Positions 47,411 through 56,749 of a stretch of 64,000 nt of DNA are shown here, piece by piece. A program made the position numbers and the translations under genes. Source of the DNA: Candidatus Tectomicrobia bacterium (GTDB lineage: Bacteria; UBA8248); contig JACPUR010000021.1 of NCBI GenBank assembly GCA_016192135.1, positions 9,720 to 73,719 of the forward strand, given 5' to 3'. The stretch's first letter is position 1, and every line of letters begins with the position of its first letter. The notes under the pieces are model-generated. The model was not told where the DNA came from. It saw only the letters and a list, made by a program, of their open reading frames with translations, and searched no databases.

Positions 47411-50400
47411 TCAGCCGCGCCCTTCCCCGCGCTTGGACTCGGCCCCGGCCGGGACGCCGTTCGCGCCCTCGCGGGCAGATCCGTTCGTCCCGTCTCCCCC
47501 CAGGCCGCTCATCTCGGCGAAGGCCTGCACCGAGGCGGCCGTCTGGCCCGGCCGCGCCCACTCCAGGAAGTCCACCCACAGCGACAGGAGAGCGGGGATC
47601 ATCACCAGCGTGAACAGGGTGGCGACGGCGAGGCCGCCGAGGACGGCCGAGCCCAGCCCCCGGTAGAGCTCGCTGCCCGCGCCCGAGCTCACGACGAGCG
47701 GGAGCATCCCCAGCACGGTGGTGGTGGTGGTCATGAAGATGGGCCGCATGCGGTCGCGCGAGCTCTCCAGGATGGCCTCGCGCATGGGGAGGCCGGAGGC
47801 GGCGTGGTTGAGCGCCTGGTGGACGATCAGGATGGCGTTGTTCACCACCGTCCCGGTCAGGATGATGAAGCCGAGCATGGTCACCGTGTCCATCTTGATG
47901 GACGGCTCGATCCAGTTCATGACGCTGACGAGGAGGACGCCGCCCGTCGCCGCGAAGGGAACGCTGAACATGATGATCAGCGGGTAGCTCCACGACTCGA
48001 AGAGCGAGGCCATGAGCAGGTAGGTGATCAAAAGGGCCAGCAGGAACGACCACTTCAGGGCGTCCCAGGCCCGGGCCAGGTCCTTCGCCCGCCCCGTCAC
48101 GTCCACCGAGTACCCGAGCGGCAAGCCCGCGCGCACCGGCTCGATCACCTCCCGCTTCATGAGATCGATGGCCATCTGGAGCGGAAACGCGTCGCTGATG
48201 TTGACGGTGAGGGTGAGGGAGCGGTCGCGGTCTATGTGCTCGACCTTGGTCGGGCCCAGGTCCAAGCGGATCTCGGCCAGGTCGTTGAGCTGGACCATGC
48301 GCCCCGCCGCGGTGTGGACCTTGACCCTCGAGAGGTCCTGCGTCCTGCGGAAGTCCGAGAGCGGCGCCCGGAGCACGATGTCGAGCTCCTTGCCCTGGTC
48401 GCGGAAGAGCCCCGCCCGGGTGCCGTTCACCAGCGTCTCGACGATGTCGCCCACCTCGCGTACCGAGACCCCCAGGTCGGCCGCCCGCTCCCGGTCCACG
48501 TGCACCTGGAGCTCGGGGTTCCCGAGGTCGAAGCTGCTGTTGACGAAGTTCACGCCCTTCATCCGCCGGGCGCGGCCCTCGATGTCGGCCGCGATGCGCT
48601 GGATTTCGTCCAGGCTGGAGCCGCGCACGTCCACCTGAAGGTTGATCCCGCCGATGAAGCCGCCGCCGCGGCGCCGGAACAGCTCCGCCTGCGTCACGAA
48701 GGCCTGAACGCCCGGGACGCCCTGGACCAGGCCCATGAGCTTTCCCACGATGCGCCGCATGGACTCCTGGTCGGCGTACTCCCCCTTGGCCAGGATGCCC
48801 ATGATCGGGTTCTGGAGCCGGCTGACGGCGAAAAAGCGCTCGATCTCCGGCACCTGGCTAATCTTCTCCTCCACCCCGGTGACGAAGCGGTCGATCTCCT
48901 CGAGGTTCAGTCCCGCCGGTGTGCGGAAAAAAGCGAAGATGAGGTTCCGGTTCCCCTTCGGGAGGTAATCGATGGGGGGAAAGAACACCCAGGCGAGGAT
49001 GAGGGAAAGCCCCGTCAGCGCCCCCACGAACACCACGCGGCGCGCCACACCCTTGAGCAGCCATCCGAGCTGCCAGGCGAGCGCCGCCTGCACGAAACGG
49101 CCCACGGCGAACACGCCCAGGCGCTCCTGGAGCCGGGACAGCCAGGTGTTCGTGCCGGACGTTCGGAGCAGCCGCGCGCTCAGCATCGGCACCACGGTGA
49201 GGGAGACGATGAGGGAGAGGCCGACGGCGACGCTGATCGCGATGGCGATGTCCCGGAAGAGCTGCCCGGCCTCGTCCTGAACGAAGAGCACCGGAATGAA
49301 GACAGCCAGCGTGGTCAGGGTCGACGCCAGCACCGCCCCCCAGACCTCGGCGCCTCCGTCCATGGCGGCCCGCCAGCGGTCCTTGCCCATCTCGCGGTGC
49401 CGGTAGATGTTCTCCAGGACGACGATCGAGTTGTCCACCACCATGCCCACGGCGAAGGCGAGCCCTGCCAGGGAGATGATGTTGATCGAGCGGCCGAAGA
49501 CGTAGACGAAGATGAAGGTGGAAATGACCGAAATGGGTATCGCAAACGCCAGGACGAGCACGCTCGAGACGCTGCCGAGGAAAAAGAGCAGCACCAGCAC
49601 GGCCAGCGCGCCGCCGACATAAATGTTGCCCGTCACGAGCCCGCGGGACTGGTAGATGTAGTCGGTTTCGTCGTAGACCTGGCGGAGCTGGATGCCGCGG
49701 CCCCGGTAGACCTCGTTGATCTCGCGGATGGTCTGCTTGAGGCCGGCCATCACCTCGATGGTGTTGGAACCCGTCTTGCGCAGCACGCCGAAGCCCATGG
49801 TCTGCTTTCGATTGATGCGGATGCGGTTGACCGGGTCCTCGTAGGCGAAGCTCACCTTGGCGATGTCGCGAAGGTAGATGGTGCCCCCCGGCGACTGCGC
49901 CACGATGGTGTTCCGGAGGTGGTCGAGCGAGGTGAAGCTCCCCACCGTCCGCACGGAGTAGCGGCGCTTCCCCTCGTCGATGGAGCCGCCCTTGGTGTTC
50001 TGGTTCTCCCGGAGGAGGGCCTCCCGCAGGGCCCCGACGGTCACCCCGCGGGCGCTCATGGCCGCGTAGTCCAGCGTGACGCGGACCTGCCGGTCCTCCC
50101 CGCCGAACATCCAGACGGCCCCCACCCCCGGCACCCGCTCCAGCTTCGGGCGGATGACGTCGTCCCCCTCGACCCGCACCTCGTTGATGGGCAGGTCCGT
50201 GTCCACGACGATCCAGGCGATCGGCTGCTCCGCGTCGGAGTTGACGGCCTGGATGACGGGCCGCTCCGCGTCGATCGGGAAGTCCTTCACGAGGCCGAGC
50301 TTCTCGGAGACGTCGAGCCGGGCGATGTCCTTGTTCATGCCCCAGTCGAACTCCAGGATCACCCGGGAGCGGTCCTCCTCGCTGTTCGAGGTCATCAGGG

Positions 50401-50632
50401 TGAGGCCCTCGACCGAGGTGAGCTTCTCCTCGAGGCGGTTGGTGACCTCCTCCTCCATCTCGAGGGGGGCCGCGCCCTTGTAGGTGGTCTCCACCGTGAT
50501 CACGGGCCGGTCCACGGTGGGGGTCATCTGGACGGGGATGCGGTAGAGGCTGATGACGCCGAACAGCACCGCCAGGATCACCCCGACCATGATGGTGACG
50601 GGGTAGCGGACGCAGGCGTGGATGATCTTCAT
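47411..50632 (-). CDS. RND-family efflux permease (AcrB/HAE1-like)
   Basis: A 1073-residue proton-driven inner-membrane pump with the two-fold RND plan: TM1 (VRYPVTIMVGVILAVLFGVISL), large periplasmic loop, TM2-6 with the signature SSVLVLAFAIPISVISTF and GLAFAVGMVVDNSIVVLENIYRHREMG, TM7, second loop, and TM8-12 (LLALLITYLLMASLFESWSYP, GFIILTGTVVNNAILIVHQALN). The TM4 motif reads VDN, so of the paired aspartates only one is kept, as in many non-proteobacterial homologues. The C-terminal 40 residues are low complexity (GLGGDGTNGSAREG). The adaptor gene lies 55 bases upstream; no outer-membrane channel gene is present. Confidence 0.94.
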   Translation of the reverse strand: MKIIHACVRYPVTIMVGVILAVLFGVISLYRIPVQMTPTVDRPVITVETTYKGAAPLEMEEEVTNRLEEKLTSVEGLTLMTSNSEEDRSRVILEFDWGMNKDIARLDVSEKLGLVKDFPIDAERPVIQAVNSDAEQPIAWIVVDTDLPINEVRVEGDDVIRPKLERVPGVGAVWMFGGEDRQVRVTLDYAAMSARGVTVGALREALLRENQNTKGGSIDEGKRRYSVRTVGSFTSLDHLRNTIVAQSPGGTIYLRDIAKVSFAYEDPVNRIRINRKQTMGFGVLRKTGSNTIEVMAGLKQTIREINEVYRGRGIQLRQVYDETDYIYQSRGLVTGNIYVGGALAVLVLLFFLGSVSSVLVLAFAIPISVISTFIFVYVFGRSINIISLAGLAFAVGMVVDNSIVVLENIYRHREMGKDRWRAAMDGGAEVWGAVLASTLTTLAVFIPVLFVQDEAGQLFRDIAIAISVAVGLSLIVSLTVVPMLSARLLRTSGTNTWLSRLQERLGVFAVGRFVQAALAWQLGWLLKGVARRVVFVGALTGLSLILAWVFFPPIDYLPKGNRNLIFAFFRTPAGLNLEEIDRFVTGVEEKISQVPEIERFFAVSRLQNPIMGILAKGEYADQESMRRIVGKLMGLVQGVPGVQAFVTQAELFRRRGGGFIGGINLQVDVRGSSLDEIQRIAADIEGRARRMKGVNFVNSSFDLGNPELQVHVDRERAADLGVSVREVGDIVETLVNGTRAGLFRDQGKELDIVLRAPLSDFRRTQDLSRVKVHTAAGRMVQLNDLAEIRLDLGPTKVEHIDRDRSLTLTVNISDAFPLQMAIDLMKREVIEPVRAGLPLGYSVDVTGRAKDLARAWDALKWSFLLALLITYLLMASLFESWSYPLIIMFSVPFAATGGVLLVSVMNWIEPSIKMDTVTMLGFIILTGTVVNNAILIVHQALNHAASGLPMREAILESSRDRMRPIFMTTTTTVLGMLPLVVSSGAGSELYRGLGSAVLGGLAVATLFTLVMIPALLSLWVDFLEWARPGQTAASVQAFAEMSGLGGDGTNGSAREGANGVPAGAESKRGEGRG

Positions 50633-50687
50633 ACGCCCTCCCGGCGGCGGCCGGAGGCAGAAAAGGCCGCATCCAACCTGCGGAGGC

Positions 50688-51989
50688 TCATCCGCGTCCC
50701 CCCTGGCTGGCGGAGGGGGCGGCCGGCGGGCCTTGGAGGGCCCGGGGCTGTACCGTCATGCCGTCGGTCAGGCCCTCGTTCCCCTGGATGACGACCTTCA
50801 TGCCGGGGCGGAGGTCCCCCCCCGCCACCTCGATGAAGGAGTCCACGGTCCGCCCGGCGGTGAACTCCACCTCGCGGACTTTCCCGCCCTCGAACACGAA
50901 GACCGTCGTCCGCCTCGCCCTGAGCTGGACGGCGTCCTTCGGCACGAGGATGGCCCGGGCCGAGGCGCCGTACTCCATCGTCAGGCGGGCGAACATCCCG
51001 GCCTTGATCGAATGGTCCGGCGTGTTCGGCAGCTCGGCCTCGACCGGGAAGGTGCGGCTCTTGGGGTCGGCCTTGGGGATGACGGCGCGGATCTTGCCGG
51101 TGAAGTCCTGGTTGCCTAGGGCGTCGAAGATGATGCGCACCGAATCTCCGGCGCGGACCTTCTCGATGTGGCTCTCCGAGATCGGCACGCGCACCACCAT
51201 CTGGCCCATCTCGGCCACCTCGGCCACGCGCCCCCCCTTCTGCACCCACTGCCCGACCTCGAGCGCCTTCTCCGTCACGAACCCGGTCAGGGGGGAGCGG
51301 ATGACGGCTTTCGAGAGATCGTCGTCCACCCGGGCGATCTGGGCCTGCACCCGCTCCATGTCCGCCTTCGCCTTGGCGATCTCCTCCTGGCGGAAGCCCG
51401 TCTCGGCCGTCCGGAGGAACTGGGCGGACTCGAGCGCCTCTCGCTTCGTGCTCTCCAGGCTCGCGATTGCGCGGTCGAGCGCGGAGCGGTCCTCCAGGCG
51501 CTTCTCGACGCGCTCCCGGATGCGCCGGACTTCGGCCTCCGCCCGCTTCACCCGGCTGTTCCAGTCCTCCACCCGGGCGCGGAGCCCCCCGGCCTCGGCA
51601 AACTGCGAGCGCTGGAGGCGCAGGTGCTCCTGGCGGGTCTTCTCCAATTCCGCCTGGAGGATCTTCCGGTCGAATTCCAGGTCCGAACGCTGCAGGCGGG
51701 CCAGCACGCTCTTTCCGGCGATGACGTAGTCCCCCTCCCGCACCGGCACCTCCTTGGCCCGCCCTTCGATCTCGCTGCTCACCACCGACATCCGGTTCGG
51801 CGCCACCGTCCCCACGGCGGTCAGCTGGCTGCGGACCTCGCGCTGGGTGATCTCGCCGAGCGTCACGAGCGGCGCCGGCCGCTGCATCCCCGGGGGCCCG
51901 GCGGGCCCGGCGTGCGCGGAGGCCGCGAGCCCCAGGAACAGGAGGGCGAAAAAAGAGAATATGGAGGGATATGCGTGATTTTTGGGCAA
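50688..51989 (-). CDS. RND efflux periplasmic adaptor (membrane fusion protein)
   Basis: A protein of about 433 residues linking the pump to an outer-membrane channel. Signal peptide if the TTG at 51989 is used: LPKNHAYPSIFSFFALLFLGLAASAHA. The lipoyl half-motifs are VSSEIEGRAKEVPVREGDYVIAG and SKAVIRSPLTGFVTEKALEVGQWVQKG, with a long alpha-hairpin between (about residues 90-220) and beta-barrel and membrane-proximal domains after. Upstream in-frame ATGs up to 52118 give an Arg-rich leader lacking signal features. The start is uncertain because no clear ribosome site precedes the TTG. It is first in the pump operon. Confidence 0.88.
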   Translation of the reverse strand: MPKNHAYPSIFSFFALLFLGLAASAHAGPAGPPGMQRPAPLVTLGEITQREVRSQLTAVGTVAPNRMSVVSSEIEGRAKEVPVREGDYVIAGKSVLARLQRSDLEFDRKILQAELEKTRQEHLRLQRSQFAEAGGLRARVEDWNSRVKRAEAEVRRIRERVEKRLEDRSALDRAIASLESTKREALESAQFLRTAETGFRQEEIAKAKADMERVQAQIARVDDDLSKAVIRSPLTGFVTEKALEVGQWVQKGGRVAEVAEMGQMVVRVPISESHIEKVRAGDSVRIIFDALGNQDFTGKIRAVIPKADPKSRTFPVEAELPNTPDHSIKAGMFARLTMEYGASARAILVPKDAVQLRARRTTVFVFEGGKVREVEFTAGRTVDSFIEVAGGDLRPGMKVVIQGNEGLTDGMTVQPRALQGPPAAPSASQGGRG

Positions 51990-52305
51990 GGGCGTTCTTC
52001 GGGACGTGTCCGAAGTCCTCCGGCGGCAACGGGGCGCAACGGCTCTCCCGGCACGAAACGGCGGGAGAGCCCCCGCGAATGGAGGGCGCATCATCCCAAA
52101 GCGACCCATCGGATGCAACCGGCCGCCTGAAATCGGGCGTTAGGATTCGAGAACCGGAGCGGCCCGTCTTTTGCCGCTTTTCAACCGCTTAGACGCGCTC
52201 GGGGTCCGTCCGCATGAAATTCCTTGAAGGCCCCCCTCCGCAGGGTTCATAATCCGGGGGCACAAACCCTTCTTCCCGAGCCTCACCGCCCCGAGTGGAA
52301 CCTTT
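51990..52305. other. Divergent intergenic region between the RND operon and thyX
   Basis: About 316 bases hold the promoters of two divergent units. A plus-strand promoter candidate is at 52224-52253. I see no gene on either strand; the in-frame leader of the adaptor gene covers 51990-52118 but is not signal-like. Confidence 0.5.
52224..52253 (+). promoter_or_regulatory. Candidate promoter of thyX
   Basis: TTGAAG (52224-52229), an 18-base spacer and CATAAT (52248-52253) lie 53 bases before the thyX start codon. Confidence 0.35.
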
Positions 52306-53910
52306 ATGCGAATCCTCCTGGCCGGGCATAACATCGACATCGAGCTCCTCCGCCACCTCAAGACCCAGATCCTCGAGCCGGTCGCCTCGGGATGGGAGGA
52401 GAACCGCCTCGACGCCATGAGCGAGGCCGAGCTGCGCGCCCAGGCGGCCGAGCTCCAGCGGCGGACGGCGGAGTTCCTCGGCCGGGACAACCTGACCCCC
52501 GAGTCCATCAGCGCCGCCTACGCCCGCATCAGCCGGGACCCGCGCGCCCTGGACGAGCTGCGGGCCGTGGCGCGCGACGAGGTGGAGAAGGCCCGCAAGA
52601 GCAACCAGACCATCATCTTCGAGTACGGGCATAGCTCGGTGGCCGAGCACGCCTGCTTCAATATCGACGTGATGGAGGTGAGCCGCTACGCCGTCGAGGA
52701 GATCGAGAAGTTCCGCCTCCTCGCCTACACAGAGAAAAGCCAGCGCTACATCCTCCTCGAGGACGACTTCGTCATCCCCCGGGAGATCGAGGAGGCGGGC
52801 CTCGCGCCGCGCTTCGCCGAGACCATCAAGGCCCAGAACGCCTGCTACCACCGGCTGTACGAGAAGCTGCGGCCCTGGGTGTTCGACCGCAACCCGGACC
52901 TCGCCGCCTCCAAGAAGAACCACAAGACGCTCGAGGGCTGGGCCAAGGAGGACGCCCGCTACATCGTCTCCCTGGCCACCGAGACCCAGGTGGGCATGAC
53001 CCTGAGCGCCCGGAGCGTCGAGCACGTCGTCAGCCGGTGCGCCTCACATCCGCTGGCCGAGGTCCGCGAGTACGGCCGCCGTCTCTTCGAGGCCATGGAA
53101 GGGGTGGCTCCCTCGCTGGTGAAGTACGTCCACCCCACCCCGTACAACCGGCTCGCCCGCGCCGAGCTGCGCGAGGCGGCGGAGGAGGCGCTCGTACGGC
53201 TGAGGGACCTCCCGCCGGCCGGTCCCCTGGCGGAGGAAGGGGAGGTCGCCCTGGTGGACGCCACCCCGGAGGCCGACGCCCTCATCGCGGCCGCGCTGCT
53301 TCACTCGGGCTCCCGCCGCCCGATGGGCGAGTGCCTGGCCGCCGCCCGCGCCATGGGGGATGAGGAGCGCCGGCGCTTCATGGCCTCCACCTTCCGGCAC
53401 ATGAAGAGCTTCGACCCGGTGCTCCGCGAGTTCGAGAACGCCCGCTGCGTCTTCGAGATCACGCTCTCGGCCGCCTGCTTCGGGCAGATCAAGCGCCACC
53501 GGATGTCCACCCTGAACGTCCAGCCCTACGACCCCGCCCTGGGCGTGACCGTGCCGGTTTCCATCGTCCAGGCGGGGGCCGAGGGAGAGTTCCGCGCCGC
53601 CGTCGAGGAGACGGACGCGGTCTTCTTCGCCATCGCGGACAAGGCGCCGCTGGCCGCCCCCTACGTCCTCACCAACGCCCACCGGCGGCGGGTGCTCTTC
53701 ACATCGAACGTCCGGGAGCTCTGCCACGTCTCGCGCCTGCGCGAGGATCCGCACGCGCAATGGGACATCCGGGATAAGGCGGCGAAGATGCTCCGCCTCG
53801 CGCGCCGGGTCATGCCCGGCGCCCTCCAGCTCGCCGTGGGAAAGCACCAGTTCGCTCAGGCGTGGGAGCAGCTTTTCCCGGGCGAGGCTGAGCGGGCCGC
53901 CAAGCCCTGA
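52306..53910 (+). CDS. Double-length ThyX-like FAD-dependent thymidylate synthase
   Basis: A 534-residue protein, twice the usual ThyX length. The first ThyX-like unit (about residues 95-270) has GHSSVAEHACFNI (108-120) and EKFRLLAYTEKSQRY (134-148), where the RHRxxSxNxxSxR signature keeps only R137, S145 and R147. The second unit (about 360-525) has VFEITLSAACFGQIKRHRMSTLNVQ, where RHR (397-399) and N404 remain but the S-x-R end is lost. The two halves are thus complementary. ThyX makes dTMP from dUMP with FAD and methylene-tetrahydrofolate. Double-length forms occur in Chlamydiae and some others, as far as I recall. Classic thyA is not in the window. Confidence 0.85.
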   Translation: MRILLAGHNIDIELLRHLKTQILEPVASGWEENRLDAMSEAELRAQAAELQRRTAEFLGRDNLTPESISAAYARISRDPRALDELRAVARDEVEKARKSNQTIIFEYGHSSVAEHACFNIDVMEVSRYAVEEIEKFRLLAYTEKSQRYILLEDDFVIPREIEEAGLAPRFAETIKAQNACYHRLYEKLRPWVFDRNPDLAASKKNHKTLEGWAKEDARYIVSLATETQVGMTLSARSVEHVVSRCASHPLAEVREYGRRLFEAMEGVAPSLVKYVHPTPYNRLARAELREAAEEALVRLRDLPPAGPLAEEGEVALVDATPEADALIAAALLHSGSRRPMGECLAAARAMGDEERRRFMASTFRHMKSFDPVLREFENARCVFEITLSAACFGQIKRHRMSTLNVQPYDPALGVTVPVSIVQAGAEGEFRAAVEETDAVFFAIADKAPLAAPYVLTNAHRRRVLFTSNVRELCHVSRLREDPHAQWDIRDKAAKMLRLARRVMPGALQLAVGKHQFAQAWEQLFPGEAERAAKP

Positions 53911-53913
53911 GCG

Positions 53914-54744
53914 TTATGGAATGGAAGTCCCCGCTCCCCCTTGCCACGCAGGGCCCGCGCGGCCGGGGCCGGCGGCGAGGGGAGGGGCTTCGCCCCCGGG
54001 CGGCGCGCCGCGGGCCGCCGCCGCCAGGCTGTCGGCCAGGAGGAGGGCGATGCAGCGGTAGCTCGTGTCGTTCATGTGCAGCTTGTCGCGGTGGATGACA
54101 TCTTCCATCCTGTGCTGCTTGCTGTCGATCCAGTAACGCATGACGGCGAAGCGCCGGAAGAGCGCCACCTTCGCGTCGCCGGCCGCCGCGGAGATGGAGT
54201 CCACGATGCGCCGGTGCACGGGGCGGGCGATGACGCGCGGGGCGTACTGGGGATCCATGAGCACGACGTCGATGCGGGCCGCCTGGAGGCGCTTGATTCC
54301 GGCGTGGATGGTGTCGGAGTAGCCCTTGAGGCCGCCGCCCCGCTTGATCACCTGATTGCTTCCGGTCTGCCAGATCACGAGGTGGGGGCGGTAGGGCAGC
54401 ACGTCGCGCTCGAAGCGGGCGAGCATCTGGTCGGCCGTCTCCCCGCCGATTCCCATGTTGAGGACCACAACGGAGAGGCGCGGCCACCGGCGGCGGAGCT
54501 CCTCGGCCAGGCGCGCGGGATAGGCATGGGCGGGGCTGGAGGCGCCGACGCCCTCCGTGGAGGAGGAGCCGATGGCCACGACAACGAGGGCATTGCCGCG
54601 CCGGATGGCCCGAGCCGTCCTGGGCAGGGGGACCTTGAAACGGACCACCTCCTGGGGGGCGTCGCAGCGCGGCGCGCCGGGCGCGGCGCCGGCGGGGGCG
54701 CCGGCGGCCAGAAGGAGCGCGGCGGCGAGTCCGGCGGCCTTCAT
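53914..54744 (-). CDS. SGNH/GDSL-family hydrolase, exported
   Basis: A 276-residue exported hydrolase with signal peptide about residues 1-21 (MKAAGLAAALLLAAGAPAGA). Block I is VVAIGSSSTEGVG with nucleophile S61, block II NMGIGG (Gly98), block III WQTGSNQV with N130, and block V DKLHMND with D220 and H223, so the catalytic set is complete. The C-terminal 40 residues are Pro/Gly-rich. Its ATG overlaps the stop of the next SGNH-like gene upstream (ATGA), and OpgC-like gene leads the unit. Acyl transfer or removal on an envelope glycan is inferred. Confidence 0.87.
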   Translation of the reverse strand: MKAAGLAAALLLAAGAPAGAAPGAPRCDAPQEVVRFKVPLPRTARAIRRGNALVVVAIGSSSTEGVGASSPAHAYPARLAEELRRRWPRLSVVVLNMGIGGETADQMLARFERDVLPYRPHLVIWQTGSNQVIKRGGGLKGYSDTIHAGIKRLQAARIDVVLMDPQYAPRVIARPVHRRIVDSISAAAGDAKVALFRRFAVMRYWIDSKQHRMEDVIHRDKLHMNDTSYRCIALLLADSLAAAARGAPPGGEAPPLAAGPGRAGPAWQGGAGTSIP

Positions 54745-55517
54745 GGGCGGCTTTCGGGGCGGCTTTCGGGCTGGGGCTTGCGCGCGATGAATTCGGCCGC
54801 CGCCCGGCCGATGCAGTCGTAGAGCTTCACGGCGAGCTTTCGGCGCTCCTCCTTGCCGCTGACCCCCAGGTCCAGCGCCCCCGTCTCGGCCCAGTGGCGC
54901 ATGATTCCGTGGCGCCGGAACACGGCGACATCGTTGACGTCGGCCACCTCGCGCAAGGCGATGAGATAGGGCGGGAAATTGATCATCGCGTGGGTGCGGC
55001 GCGAGAACTGCATGTTCATCAGCACCACCTCGATCCCGGCGGAGAGCAGATCGTCGATTCCGGCCTGCAGCGTTTCCTGGAAATAGTCGATGTCGATCCC
55101 CCGGACGGCTTCCATCGTCCCCGTCTCCCAGATTACGAGCACGGGCTTCAAGGGGAGCACGTCGCGCTCCAGGCGGGCGGCGGCCTCCTTGGCCGTCTGG
55201 CGCGGCACCCCGAGGTTCACCATCTTGATCCGGGCGGAGGGGAAGCGCGCGGCGAGCGCGGCGGCCATCCGCGCCGGCCAGCCGCGTTCCGCGGCGCCGG
55301 CCGCGCGCCCGAGCGTGGAAGCCCCGCCCAGCGCCACGATGACGGCCTCGCGGCCCTCGGCGAGCGCCCGCGCCGTCCTAGGGAGCGCCGGCTCGAAGGC
55401 GAAGAACATCTCGGGGACGGGGCACTCCCGCTCCTGGGCGGCGGCCATCCCCGCCACGGACAGGGCGCCGGCGGCCAGCATCGCGGCGGCGGAGGAGCGC
55501 AAGGAAAGAAGCCTCAT
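54741..55517 (-). CDS. Degenerate SGNH-family protein (probable pseudoenzyme), exported
   Basis: A 258-residue exported paralogue of the next gene. Signal peptide about residues 1-27 (MRLLSLRSSAAAMLAAGALSVAGMAAA). The fold marks match (LPRTARALAEG, RLERDVLPLKPVLVIWETG) but the active residues do not: ALGGASTLG has Ala66 at the nucleophile place, WETGTMEAV has Met135 for Asn, and the terminal D-x-L-H block is absent. It therefore should not hydrolyse by the SGNH mechanism. The gene is coupled on both sides by ATGA overlaps. The C terminus repeats ESRP twice. A binding or scaffold role in the cassette is inferred. Confidence 0.8.
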   Translation of the reverse strand: MRLLSLRSSAAAMLAAGALSVAGMAAAQERECPVPEMFFAFEPALPRTARALAEGREAVIVALGGASTLGRAAGAAERGWPARMAAALAARFPSARIKMVNLGVPRQTAKEAAARLERDVLPLKPVLVIWETGTMEAVRGIDIDYFQETLQAGIDDLLSAGIEVVLMNMQFSRRTHAMINFPPYLIALREVADVNDVAVFRRHGIMRHWAETGALDLGVSGKEERRKLAVKLYDCIGRAAAEFIARKPQPESRPESRP

Positions 55518-56695
55518 GCCCCTTCTCCTCCGCCGGCGCTGGGCACCGGCGTATGGACCGGCTTCGCCCGGGACGCCGCCAGCGCCGCGTCGAACCACTC
55601 CATGAAGGCCGCGACGCCGATCATGATGGCGACCCCGGCGGCGGACACGGCGAGCTGCATCGGGATGCCGCCGTAGAACTCGTTGAGCGCCAGGTGCCCC
55701 AGCACGGAGAGCAGGATGCCGAGGCAGAAGATGTGGAGGGAGTTCCTCCCGCAGACGGCGAAGGGCCACCCGAAGCGGCCCGCCAGGAACTTCGCCTGGG
55801 GGTGGATGAGGCGGGCCACCAGCAGGGCGAGGGCGAGCACGTTGAGGAACCGCAGCAGCCCCAGGTTCGCCTTGCTCAGGAAAGGCCACAACGGCTTTCC
55901 ACTGACCAGGACGGGGATTGGATCGTACAACCCATGCAGCGTCCAGTTGAAGCGGACGACGAGTCCCGTCGCCGCGAAGGCGGCCGCGGCGCGCAACAGC
56001 CAATGCTTATCAAGCCAGGAGATGCGGCCGCGCGTCCCCCGCCAGCCGAGCCAGGCGCCCAGGAAGAACAAGGCCTGCCAGCCGAACGGGTTGAAGAACC
56101 ACACCCGGTCCGGCCCCGGGTAGGCCGGCAGGGCGACTCGCTTGTCGAACTGGACCGCCAGCCAGACGGCCAGGCAGAAACACAGCACCGCCCTCGGCCA
56201 CGCCCCGAAACCCGCCAGGACGAAGGGCAGGGCCGCGAGCAGGACGATGTAGAGCGGCAGGATGTCCATGAACGCCGGCTGGAACTGGAGCGTCAGCGCC
56301 TTCACCACCGCCAGGCCGGGCTCGTTCAGGAAATCGGCGGCGCGGAACTCCTCGGCGTAGAGGGAGTTGTTCAGGTTGTTGACCGTGTAGGCCATCATCG
56401 CCATGAACATCACGAAGAGAAAAATGTGGGCGACGTAGAGCTGCCAGACCCGGTGGTAGACCCGGAGCCCCGCCAGCGCGAAGCCCTGGCGCTCCATCGC
56501 GCGGCCGTAGACCATGCCGGCGGTGTACCCGGAGATGAGGATGAAGACCTCGGCCGCGTCCGAGAACATCAGCGACTGGAGCGTGAACTCGGCGAGGATG
56601 TTGTTCGGGACGTGATCGATGAAGATAGAGAAGAGGGCGAGGCCGCGGAAGAAGTCGAGCCGTAGGTCCCGATCCATGCCCGTAGGCCCGCTCAT
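55514..56695 (-). CDS. OpgC-like membrane acyltransferase
   Basis: A 393-residue polytopic protein of the OpgC/acyltransferase-3 type. RDLRLDFFRGLALFSIFIDHVPNN at the N terminus is the OpgC signature (in acyltransferases R-x-D-x-x-R-G with a following His), followed by SDAAEVFILISGYTAGMVYG and nine or ten more helices. OpgC O-succinylates periplasmic glucans in proteobacteria. GGAGGAAG precedes the ATG by 9 bases. The stop overlaps the pseudo-SGNH start by 4 bases, so a three-gene cassette is formed. The glucan synthase genes opgGH are not in the window. Confidence 0.88.
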   Translation of the reverse strand: MSGPTGMDRDLRLDFFRGLALFSIFIDHVPNNILAEFTLQSLMFSDAAEVFILISGYTAGMVYGRAMERQGFALAGLRVYHRVWQLYVAHIFLFVMFMAMMAYTVNNLNNSLYAEEFRAADFLNEPGLAVVKALTLQFQPAFMDILPLYIVLLAALPFVLAGFGAWPRAVLCFCLAVWLAVQFDKRVALPAYPGPDRVWFFNPFGWQALFFLGAWLGWRGTRGRISWLDKHWLLRAAAAFAATGLVVRFNWTLHGLYDPIPVLVSGKPLWPFLSKANLGLLRFLNVLALALLVARLIHPQAKFLAGRFGWPFAVCGRNSLHIFCLGILLSVLGHLALNEFYGGIPMQLAVSAAGVAIMIGVAAFMEWFDAALAASRAKPVHTPVPSAGGGEGA

Positions 56696-56749
56696 CCGGA
56701 CGCGCTTCCTCCCAATTCCCCAAGCTTCAAAAAAACAGTCTCATTTTAT

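Noticed and set aside
47804-50791. 995-codon plus-strand frame opposite the RND pump
   Set aside because: Antisense shadow of a full-length RND gene; low-complexity composition.
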